This document shows positions 1 through 6,077 of a DNA stretch of 7,922 nucleotides, piece after piece. Position numbers and translations under genes: made by a program. Within the stretch, counting starts at the first letter, position 1. Each line of letters begins with the position of its first letter. The stretch spans positions 1 through 7,922 of the forward strand of contig CAJOPP010000510.1 of assembly GCA_905236365.1 (NCBI GenBank), written 5' to 3'. This DNA comes from an uncultured Lachnospiraceae bacterium (GTDB lineage: Bacteria; Bacillota; Clostridia; Lachnospirales; Lachnospiraceae). Under the pieces are notes generated by a model, which did no database searches, was not told where the DNA came from, and worked only from the letters and a program-made list of their open reading frames with translations.

Positions 1-1985
1 GAGAGAACGTAACACAGAACCGTAAGAACAGTAAAGAAAAACCTGCACTTGATCAGCCGGATAGCGCTGAAAAAGACAAACAAAAACAACAGAACAGCAA
101 AGAAAAACCTGCACTTGATCAACCGGATAGTGAGAAGAAGGCATCACAAAAGCAACAGAACAACGAGGAAAGACCTGCACTTGATCAACCGGATAGTGAG
201 AAGAAGGCATCACAAAAGCAACAGGACAACGAGGAAAGACCTGCACTTGATCAACCGGATAGTGAGAAGAAGGCATCACAAAAGCAACAGGACAACGAGG
301 AAAGAACTGCACTTGATCAACCGGATAGTGAGAAGAAGACATCACAAAAACAACAGAACAGTGAGAAAGAAACGGATTTTATTCAAAAAGAGAAGGATCA
401 TCAATCAGTTTCAAATCAGATAAAGTCTGATACAGAAGCATTGGCGACCACAGAGGTGATAACTAAGCCAAAGAAGGAAACATCTTTTCACCAGCCAAAG
501 ACAACCGGAAAAAAAGGTCTGAAAATCGGAATCGGTGTGGTAGCAGCTTTACTTGTGATCGTGTATGCTACGGGATTTATTTATTATTCAGGACACTTTT
601 ATCAGAACACAACAGTCAATGGAATTGTTGTTTCCGGTTTAAATAAAGATACAGCAAGACAGACAATTGCAGATTTTTATCAGAATTATTCGTTGACATT
701 GGATACAATAGATGGAGAACAGATTGAAATCAGCGGCAAAGATATCTCTATGCAGATTGAACTTCAGGAGGATGTCAGCTGTTGTTTTGCAAAGCAAAAT
801 GTATATGCATGGTTTATCAACATGTTTCAATCTGATCATGATTTTATAATCGCTGCAGATGTAAATTGGAACGAAAATGAACTTGCAGAATTTTTTGATT
901 CTTTAAAGATATTAAAGAAGAATAAAATGATTGTACCTCAGGATGCTTATGTGGGAATCAAAGATGGACAATTTACCATTGTAAAAGAGGTCATGGGGAA
1001 TAAAATGCTGACCGGCACCTTTAAGAAAATGGTAAAACAAAGTCTTTCCGCTGTACAGCCTGAATTACAATTATTGGAAGCCGGCTGTTATGAGTTACCA
1101 AAAGTATATGATACTGATGAGACCTTGCAAGAAGAACTGAATACCAAAACAGATTATGCTAAAAATGAAATAAAATTACAGTTAGATGACCTGATTCTGG
1201 AACCGCAAGCTGAGCTATTTGATGAAGTGTTGGTCAAGAAGGAAGATAATTATGTAGTTTCCAGGAAATTGGTAGAGAAATATGTAGCTGCTCTTGCAGA
1301 GCAATATAATACAGTTGAAACAGATCGAAGTTTTACAACTTCTTTTGATGGAAAACAGGTGAAGGTTCACGGAATTGCGTTTGGTTATGAAATGAATCAG
1401 GAGGAAACGGTAGAAGCACTATGCAAAGCCTTAAGTGCCCAAAAACCAACTACTGTAAATGCTGTGTTTAATTCAAAGGGATGCACATTACAGGGAGAAA
1501 ATGATATTGGAGACACCTATATTGAAGTCAATCTTTCGGAACAAAAGGTAGTTGCCTATAAAAATGGATCTAAAGTAGCAGAAGGAGATTGTGTTTCCGG
1601 TAATGAGTCGCAAGGACATGGAACGTCTATTGGTTTATTTGTCATTCAGAACAAGATGAGTCCTACTGTGTTGAGAGGGGAAAAGAAACCTGTTACAAAA
1701 ACAATAACCAAAAAAGGGAAAAAAGGGAAAAAAATAACAGAAACGCAAACAACCTATGAATATGAATATGAATCACCGGTTACGTACTGGATGCCCTTTA
1801 ATGGAGGAATCGGATTGCATGACGCTGCAGGCTGGAGAAGTGCATATGGTGGAAGTATTTATTATTATAGTGGTTCTCACGGGTGTGTCAATCTTCCTTT
1901 GAGTTTAGCAAAGACATTATATGAGAATTTTGATGTCGGAACACCGGTTATTGTTTATTTTTGGGATAACGCAAATCGTAAGTAG
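1..1985 (+). CDS. L,D-transpeptidase (YkuD domain) with repeat-rich cytoplasmic N-terminus, 5'-partial
   Basis: This membrane-anchored enzyme should form 3-3 peptide cross-links in peptidoglycan, or attach proteins to it, outside the cell. The frame is open from the window edge (first full codon at 3), so the true start lies upstream; 660 residues are visible. A TTG at 441 could be taken as a start, but it lacks a good ribosome binding site and would discard the in-frame repeats. In visible numbering: hydrophilic K/E/Q/D-rich repeats (about 14-123), a basic stretch, one membrane segment (about 174-195), a region like the peptidoglycan-binding PG_binding_4 family (about 365-490), then YkuD (about 501-655). 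The catalytic motif SHGCVN has Cys628 as nucleophile, with conserved GIGLHDA (His606) before it. Lysines before the membrane segment suggest the repeats are cytoplasmic. A lysine-rich loop (about 560-580) interrupts the catalytic domain before the conserved YWMPFN. The enzyme class is confident; the physiological substrate is not. Confidence 0.93.
   Translation, partial: ENVTQNRKNSKEKPALDQPDSAEKDKQKQQNSKEKPALDQPDSEKKASQKQQNNEERPALDQPDSEKKASQKQQDNEERPALDQPDSEKKASQKQQDNEERTALDQPDSEKKTSQKQQNSEKETDFIQKEKDHQSVSNQIKSDTEALATTEVITKPKKETSFHQPKTTGKKGLKIGIGVVAALLVIVYATGFIYYSGHFYQNTTVNGIVVSGLNKDTARQTIADFYQNYSLTLDTIDGEQIEISGKDISMQIELQEDVSCCFAKQNVYAWFINMFQSDHDFIIAADVNWNENELAEFFDSLKILKKNKMIVPQDAYVGIKDGQFTIVKEVMGNKMLTGTFKKMVKQSLSAVQPELQLLEAGCYELPKVYDTDETLQEELNTKTDYAKNEIKLQLDDLILEPQAELFDEVLVKKEDNYVVSRKLVEKYVAALAEQYNTVETDRSFTTSFDGKQVKVHGIAFGYEMNQEETVEALCKALSAQKPTTVNAVFNSKGCTLQGENDIGDTYIEVNLSEQKVVAYKNGSKVAEGDCVSGNESQGHGTSIGLFVIQNKMSPTVLRGEKKPVTKTITKKGKKGKKITETQTTYEYEYESPVTYWMPFNGGIGLHDAAGWRSAYGGSIYYYSGSHGCVNLPLSLAKTLYENFDVGTPVIVYFWDNANRK
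42..371 (+). repeat. Five in-frame tandem 66-bp repeats encoding 22-residue units
   Basis: Units start at 42, 108, 174, 240 and 306, exactly 66 bases apart, each beginning with a version of CCTGCACTTGATCA. The units at 174 and 240 are identical and the unit at 108 differs from them by one base. The first and last are more diverged. In the transpeptidase frame each unit reads PALDQPDSEKKASQ followed by KQQ(N/D)NEER, with variation in the outer copies. A diverged partial unit seems to precede 42, so the array may extend beyond the window. The near-identity of the middle copies points to recent duplication. Because 66 is a multiple of three, a change in copy number would lengthen or shorten the protein without a frameshift. 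Confidence 0.95.
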
Positions 1986-2099
1986 AAAATGAAACCGATT
2001 TTATGTCCAAAGTTGTATTGATTCACGATTTGATTTGTTATTTGCTCCTGACATCATTCCGTAATTTCATTCGAAGAATAGAATATACATTGTCATAGG

Positions 2100-2133
2100 A
2101 ACCTTCACATATACTGTTTATGTGGAGGTTTTT
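2100..2133 (+). terminator. Terminator-like hairpin overlapping the M23 gene's ribosome binding site
   Basis: The left arm AACCTTCACATA (2100-2111) pairs with the right arm TATGTGGAGGTT (2119-2130) over 12 positions, 11 Watson-Crick and one G-U. The loop is 7 nt, and the U-run TTTTT ends at 2133. This has the shape of a Rho-independent terminator for the upstream transpeptidase. The right arm also contains GGAGG (2124-2128), the best ribosome binding site for the ATG at 2134, so the hairpin would hide that site in any read-through transcript. It could therefore be a plain terminator, an attenuator or a translational control hairpin; the sequence alone does not decide. Confidence 0.65.
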
Positions 2134-2745
2134 ATGCGGATTTTATTTCAATCATATGGTATGATTTTGCTTATTTTACTGGCAGAAGTATTTTTTATTG
2201 TTGACATGCGGTATTTTTTGCTGAAGCAATGCAGAAAATGGGAGGAAAACCAGAGTATGACTGCAAAATATGAAACAATGATCTTGGAAGATATCAAATG
2301 TTTTCCGGTTCCTCTTGCATATAAGAATGAAGTTGTTTACGAAGATTCGTATGGGGAAGCAAGAAATAACGGCGAACATGAGGGATGCGATATAATGGAT
2401 TCAGAGAACCGGGCCGGTCGGATTCCGATAGTGAGTGCAACGGATGGTGTGATATCCAATGTCGGCTGGCTGTATCTTGGAGGTTACCGGATTGGAATCA
2501 CTTCTGACAACAATATTTATTATTACTATGCACATTTAGATTCCTATGCAGCAGGAATATGTGTGGGAAGAGAAATAAAGGCAGGTGAGTTACTGGGCTT
2601 TATGGGAAATACCGGTGAAGGTGCTGAGGGAACCAGTGGTCTTTTCCCGGTGCATTTACATTTTGGAATTTATGTTCGAACGGAAGAAAGAAAAGAAGAA
2701 GCTGTCAATTCTTATCCTTTTTTGCGAAAAATAGATGAACGGTAG
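2134..2745 (+). CDS. Membrane-anchored M23 family (LytM-like) metallopeptidase
   Basis: This is a small peptidase of 203 residues expected to cut peptide bonds in peptidoglycan outside the cell. An N-terminal hydrophobic segment (about residues 8-25) would act as a membrane anchor or uncleaved signal. The M23 domain spans about residues 65-190 and keeps the metal and catalytic set: HEGCD (His82, Asp86), YAHLD (His134) and HLHFG (His174, His176). By family knowledge His82, Asp86 and His176 should bind zinc, while His134 and His174 act in catalysis. I chose the ATG at 2134 because GGAGG lies 5 nt upstream; an in-frame GTG at 2122 overlaps that site and is unlikely. The gene follows the L,D-transpeptidase by about 150 nt, so a cross-link former and a peptide cutter sit side by side. 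The target bond cannot be read from sequence. Confidence 0.88.
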   Translation: MRILFQSYGMILLILLAEVFFIVDMRYFLLKQCRKWEENQSMTAKYETMILEDIKCFPVPLAYKNEVVYEDSYGEARNNGEHEGCDIMDSENRAGRIPIVSATDGVISNVGWLYLGGYRIGITSDNNIYYYYAHLDSYAAGICVGREIKAGELLGFMGNTGEGAEGTSGLFPVHLHFGIYVRTEERKEEAVNSYPFLRKIDER

Positions 2746-2768
2746 TTCTTTCTTTTTGTTTCTTTTTG

Positions 2769-2777
2769 TGGTAAAAT
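2769..2777 (+). promoter_or_regulatory. Possible extended -10 promoter for the alarmone synthetase gene
   Basis: TGGTAAAAT (TGG from 2769, TAAAAT at 2772-2777) matches an extended -10 element, lying in an A+T-rich gap just after the M23 gene. The hexamer 17 nt upstream (TTTCTT at 2749-2754) is a poor -35, so the call rests on the extended -10. Transcription would begin near 2784 and leave a leader of about 90 nt. Confidence 0.35.
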
Positions 2778-2811
2778 AACAATAATTGTGTATATGGTGA
2801 TGAATAAAAAA

Positions 2812-2841
2812 TGTTACATTCAAAAAGGTGAGTTTGTAACA
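2812..2841 (+). other. Inverted repeat in the alarmone synthetase leader
   Basis: TGTTACA (2812-2818) and TGTAACA (2835-2841) form a perfect 7-bp inverted repeat around a 16-nt spacer, about 32 nt before the synthetase start. It could be a protein-binding dyad or a weak RNA hairpin. No U-run follows, so it is not a standard terminator. The arms are A+T-rich and the repeat may be chance. Confidence 0.35.
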
Positions 2842-2873
2842 CAAAAAAAGAAATATAAATGGGGTGACGAACT

Positions 2874-3677
2874 ATGGAAATACAATTATGGCGAGAAATA
2901 CTTGACCCATACCGATTGGCGGTAGATGAACTGGTCGTCAAGTTTAATCATATCATTGAGGAATATCGAAATGCAGGATTATATTCGCCGATTGAACAGG
3001 TGACCGGAAGAGTAAAAAAGATATCCAGTATTTTGGATAAGATGCAGAAAAAAAATATCGCAATTGAAGAAATTGATGACCGTATCTCTGATATGGCAGG
3101 TATTCGAATTATGTGTCAGTTTGTAGAGGATATTGAGAAAGTGGTTGAGATCATACATAATCGAACAGATATGGAGGTTATCAAGGAAAAAGATTATCTC
3201 AACAATATGAAAAGCAGCGGTTATCGAAGCTATCATATGATCATTTATTATGATGTTTATACCCTCGATGGAACCAAAAGGATTCAGGCAGAGATTCAGA
3301 TCAGAACTCTTGCCATGAATTTCTGGGCGACAATCGAGCATTCCCTGCAGTATAAATACAAGGGCAATATGCCGGAACACCTAAAAGAGAAACTTTTAAA
3401 AGCATCTGATGCAATCATTACTCTGGATGAGGAAATGGGTTCTGTTCGGGATGAGATTATGGATGCACAAAATATTTTCCAGATCAAAGCAATGCTGGTA
3501 TCGGATATTCTGATCAATATTCAGAATCTATTCAAGGTTGCCAATAAACGTGAAGTAGTGAAGATTCAGGATGAATTTTATAAGGTTTATCAAACCGGAG
3601 ATTTGGAAAAATTAGAGCGCTTTTCAAAACAGTTAGATATTATTTCAGAAGGTTATAAGGCACAGAGTCTTGTATAG
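2874..3677 (+). CDS. Small alarmone synthetase, RelA/SpoT nucleotidyltransferase domain (RelQ/YjbM-like GTP pyrophosphokinase)
   Basis: This cytoplasmic enzyme is expected to transfer pyrophosphate from ATP to GTP or GDP, making the stringent-response signal (p)ppGpp. The 267 residues hold only the synthetase domain (about 35-165), with no HD hydrolase domain before it and no TGS or ACT domain after it. Visible family motifs are VTGRVKKISSI (43-53), ISDMAGIRI (71-79, Asp73), GYRSYH (116-121), the substrate-site motif EIQIRT (140-145, Glu140), and FWATIEHSLQYKYK (150-163). A helical C-terminal part (about 170-267) makes the protein longer than the roughly 210 residues of Bacillus RelQ. GGGGTGA (2861-2867) sits 6 nt before the ATG. 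The gene has its own possible promoter and follows two cell-wall genes. With no hydrolase domain, the product must be removed by another enzyme. The assignment is firm at family level; the exact subfamily is less certain. Confidence 0.92.
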   Translation: MEIQLWREILDPYRLAVDELVVKFNHIIEEYRNAGLYSPIEQVTGRVKKISSILDKMQKKNIAIEEIDDRISDMAGIRIMCQFVEDIEKVVEIIHNRTDMEVIKEKDYLNNMKSSGYRSYHMIIYYDVYTLDGTKRIQAEIQIRTLAMNFWATIEHSLQYKYKGNMPEHLKEKLLKASDAIITLDEEMGSVRDEIMDAQNIFQIKAMLVSDILINIQNLFKVANKREVVKIQDEFYKVYQTGDLEKLERFSKQLDIISEGYKAQSLV

Positions 3678-3836
3678 AATAGAGGATACGGCCTGTTGCG
3701 TATCTGTTCAGCCCTACTGAATTGATACAACAATTTAATGATATCCGGAATGAGATGTCAGCAGAGCTGATGTGCATTCTGTAGCAGGAACGCACAAGTC
3801 GTTCTTGAATGAAATAAACTGAGTTAGGATAAGAAT
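3678..3836 (+). promoter_or_regulatory. 159-nt gap and leader of the rRNA methyltransferase gene, with three small hairpins
   Basis: No open frame here looks like a gene. Three stem-loops can be drawn: GATACG/CGTATC (3685-3690 with 3699-3704); ATGTCAGC/GCTGATGT around a 3-nt loop, about 3753-3771, with two G-U pairs; and CAGGAACG/CGTTCTTG (3785-3792 with 3800-3807, one G-U pair). TGTGC (3771-3775) could instead pair with GCACA (3792-3796), which competes with the third hairpin. None is followed by a U-run, so I see no standard terminator. No convincing promoter was found. The leader matches no riboswitch class that I recognise. Confidence 0.4.
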
Positions 3837-5216
3837 ATGGAATTACCAATTATTTTTGAAGAGAAAATGAAAGAGATGCTGGGGGCAGAATATGATGAGT
3901 ATCTTGCCTCCTTCGAACAGGAGGCATATCAGGGGCTTCGGGTGAATACGGCAAAGATTTCAGTGGAAGACTTTCTTACAATGTCTCCTTATGCATTAAA
4001 ACCGGTACCATGGTGTCCGAATGGTTTTTATTATGACAAGAAGGAAAAGCCTGCAAAACATCCGTTTTATTTTGCAGGTCTTTACTATATTCAGGAGCCT
4101 TCTGCTATGACAACAGCAAGTCTGCTTCCCGTAGAGGAAGGTGATGTGGTGTTGGATCTTTGTGCAGCACCGGGAGGAAAATCAACGGAACTGGCAGCAA
4201 AGTTAAACGGGACCGGATTGTTGGTGACAAATGATATCAGCAATTCCAGAGCAAAAGCATTGCTCAAGAATATCGAAGTCTTTGGCGTCGGCAATTCTTT
4301 GGTGACCAGTGAGCCTCCGAATGAATTAGCAAAGCGGTTTCCTGCATTTTTTGATAAAATTTTAATTGATGCACCGTGTTCGGGGGAAGGAATGTTCCGT
4401 AAACAGAACAATATGGTAAAAGCTTGGGAGCAGAACGGTGTAGATTTGTTTGTTGGTTTGCAAAGATCCATTTTGAAGGAAGCGGTCACGATGCTAAAAC
4501 CGGGAGGAACATTGATCTACTCTACCTGTACTTTTTCCAAAGAAGAAAATGAACAGTCGATAGAATATCTTCTGTCTTTGGACCCGGCTCTGCATTTGGT
4601 TGAACTTCCGTTATTTGAAGGTTTTGATAAGGGTCATCCGGAATGGGGACTTACCGGAAATGAAGAACTCACAAAATGCAGACGGTTATGGCCACATCGG
4701 ATCAAAGGGGAGGGACATTTTGTTGCAATGGTAAAAAAAGATAGCAGTGATTCTGTTGCCCCGGTTACCGAATATGTTTTTTCAAAAGAAAAATTAAGTA
4801 AGGAAGCAAAGGAATTCATTCAATCATTGAATTATCCATTCGAATTATCCCGCATTGATGTACAAAAAGAACGGGTATTTTATATTCCGGAGAAAATGCC
4901 ATTCGTAAAAGGTCTTCGAATCCTGCGATGCGGTCTTTATATGGGAGATATGAAAAAGAACCGTTTTGAGCCAAGTCAGTCTTTGGCGATGTTTTTGAAA
5001 ATGTCAGAATTTCCGAATGTATTCAATTTGCCGGTTGACGATGCCAGAGTAATTAAATATTTAAAAGGTGAGACGATTGACGTAGACGATTCTGATCAGG
5101 GAAGCTTTCAAGACGGCATATGTCTGATCTGTGTTAACGGATATCCACTGGGATTTGGCAAGCTTTCAAAAGGAACCATAAAGAACAAATATCTTCCGGG
5201 GTGGAGATGGATGTAA
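3837..5216 (+). CDS. rsmF: rRNA (cytosine-C5) methyltransferase, RsmB/NOP family, RsmF-type
   Basis: This 459-residue enzyme should use S-adenosylmethionine to methylate carbon 5 of cytosines in 16S rRNA. An N-terminal substrate-binding part (1-100, including LRVNT and the conserved YIQEPSAM at 84-91) precedes the catalytic fold. There the SAM-binding loop is LCAAPGGKS (108-116), Asp133 lies in TNDIS, and the two cysteines of the mechanism are in DAPCSGEG (178-185, Cys181) and STCTFS (229-234, Cys231). In this family the TC-motif cysteine attacks the base and the PC-motif cysteine helps release it. The C-terminal part (about 300-459) fits the extra RNA-binding region of RsmF-type enzymes, as does the total length. 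AGGA at 3826-3829 lies 7 nt before the ATG. The next gene starts 27 nt after the stop, so cotranscription is likely. The modified positions (C1400, C1404 and C1407 in known homologues) are inferred by family only. Confidence 0.92.
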   Translation: MELPIIFEEKMKEMLGAEYDEYLASFEQEAYQGLRVNTAKISVEDFLTMSPYALKPVPWCPNGFYYDKKEKPAKHPFYFAGLYYIQEPSAMTTASLLPVEEGDVVLDLCAAPGGKSTELAAKLNGTGLLVTNDISNSRAKALLKNIEVFGVGNSLVTSEPPNELAKRFPAFFDKILIDAPCSGEGMFRKQNNMVKAWEQNGVDLFVGLQRSILKEAVTMLKPGGTLIYSTCTFSKEENEQSIEYLLSLDPALHLVELPLFEGFDKGHPEWGLTGNEELTKCRRLWPHRIKGEGHFVAMVKKDSSDSVAPVTEYVFSKEKLSKEAKEFIQSLNYPFELSRIDVQKERVFYIPEKMPFVKGLRILRCGLYMGDMKKNRFEPSQSLAMFLKMSEFPNVFNLPVDDARVIKYLKGETIDVDDSDQGSFQDGICLICVNGYPLGFGKLSKGTIKNKYLPGWRWM

Positions 5217-5243
5217 AGAACAGATGCAGGAAAGGAACATCGA

Positions 5244-5993
5244 ATGGGAAAGAAAATTGCAATTATAACAGGAGCCTCTTCCGGTATTGGAAGAGAATTT
5301 GTAAAACAATTAGATCGTTGTACTAAAACCCTTGATGAAGTATGGGTGATTGCCAGAAGAGAAGAACGTCTGCTTGCTTTACAGGATGAAGTGAAGAACC
5401 TTTCTTTAAAAGTGTTGCCATTAGACGTCTGTAAAGAATCGGATTCCTGTTTTCTGGAAGAATTGCTAAAATCAGAAAGTCCTTCTGTCAGATTATTTGT
5501 CAATGCAGCAGGGATTGGTAAAGCAGGCAGATTTGACGAACTAACACGGGATGAAGTTTCTTATATCGTAGAATTAAATGATCTTGCAATGGTTTCACTT
5601 ACAAGAATGATATTACCATTTATGAGTAAGAAAAGTAATATTCTTTTACTTGCTTCCGCATCGGCATTTACTCCTCAGAAGGAATTTGCAGTATATGCGG
5701 CATCCAAGGCTTTTGTGTTGAATTTTGCCAGAGCTTTGCATGCAGAGGTAAAGGAAAAGGGAATTATCGTAACGGCTGTCTGTCCGGGGCCGGTAGATAC
5801 AGAGTTTTTGGAAATCTCTAATGGTGGAAAAAAGCAGAAACCATTGAAGAGACTGGTAACAGTTAGACCGCGACCGGTAGTGGAAAAAGCACTTCGTGAT
5901 GCCAAAAAAGGAAAAGAGATTTCAATCTACGGATTGCCGATGAATGTTGTCTTTATTGCAGCAAAATTATTGCCACATAGATTATTTTTGTAA
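5244..5993 (+). CDS. Short-chain dehydrogenase/reductase (SDR family NAD(P)-dependent oxidoreductase)
   Basis: This 249-residue classical SDR is probably a cytoplasmic NAD(P)(H)-dependent oxidoreductase. The nucleotide loop is TGASSGIG (9-16), VNAAG (87-91) stabilises the central sheet, and the catalytic set is Asn112, Ser138 (in LLLASASAF), Tyr151 and Lys155 (YAASK), followed by the cofactor-site PGPVDT (181-186). Arg38 and Arg39 after the second strand (VIARRE) suggest a preference for NADP(H), an inference from position. The C-terminal part, with hydrophobic residues around 232-249, resembles DltE/YqjQ-like SDRs rather than FabG, but the substrate cannot be named. AAAGGA (5231-5236) lies 7 nt before the ATG. 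It sits between two rRNA-modification genes, 27 nt after the first and 84 nt before the second, so it is probably in their operon; a functional link to RNA modification is not implied by its sequence. Confidence 0.9.
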   Translation: MGKKIAIITGASSGIGREFVKQLDRCTKTLDEVWVIARREERLLALQDEVKNLSLKVLPLDVCKESDSCFLEELLKSESPSVRLFVNAAGIGKAGRFDELTRDEVSYIVELNDLAMVSLTRMILPFMSKKSNILLLASASAFTPQKEFAVYAASKAFVLNFARALHAEVKEKGIIVTAVCPGPVDTEFLEISNGGKKQKPLKRLVTVRPRPVVEKALRDAKKGKEISIYGLPMNVVFIAAKLLPHRLFL

Positions 5994-6025
5994 TAAAGAA
6001 CTGACCAAACCGGACTGGAAAAATA

Positions 6026-6064
6026 CCCTGTCTTTGCACACAGGGGAGGATGTTTCAAGACAGG
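6026..6064 (+). promoter_or_regulatory. Leader of the pseudouridine synthase gene with two mutually exclusive hairpins
   Basis: The segment around 6026-6034 can pair in two ways. CCCTGT (6026-6031) pairs with ACAGGG (6040-6045) as a 6-bp stem with an 8-nt loop. Alternatively CCTGTCTT (6027-6034) pairs with AAGACAGG (6057-6064) over 8 bp. The two exclude each other. The second reaches into the ribosome binding region (AGGAAG at 6062-6067), while the first leaves it free. This is the layout of a simple translational switch, but no known ligand-binding fold is recognisable and the stems are short. Confidence 0.35.
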
Positions 6065-6077
6065 AAGTGGGAAAAGA

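Noticed and set aside
49..423. A 124-codon open frame across the repeats, reading as arginine/histidine-rich repeats
   Set aside because: It stays open only because the 66-bp repeat is a multiple of three. It lacks a ribosome binding site, stops before the membrane segment and overlaps the transpeptidase frame, which is continuous with known domains.
441..443. TTG as the start of the L,D-transpeptidase
   Set aside because: No good ribosome binding site precedes it, and the frame stays open to the window edge with in-frame repeats.
2048..2089. Promoter for the M23 gene (CTGACA at 2048-2053 with TAGAAT or TATACA near 2079-2089)
   Set aside because: The spacing between the hexamers is 25 nt or more, and no better -35 lies at 16-18 nt.
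2122..2124. GTG as the start of the M23 peptidase
   Set aside because: It overlaps the GGAGG that serves the ATG at 2134, and has no binding site of its own.
2733..2767. Terminator after the M23 gene (GAAC/GTTC with T-rich sequence)
   Set aside because: The stem is only 4 bp and the T-rich stretch is interrupted; it does not reach terminator quality.
2979..3380. Minus-strand open frames, for example 2979-3380, 4091-4489, 5108-5503 and 7195-7569
   Set aside because: Each lies opposite a well-supported gene, shows no recognisable domain and reads as antisense of conserved coding sequence.
3788..3804. SOS (LexA/DinR) box from GAAC...GTTC
   Set aside because: The half-sites are 9 nt apart, whereas the Firmicutes box has a 4-nt spacer.
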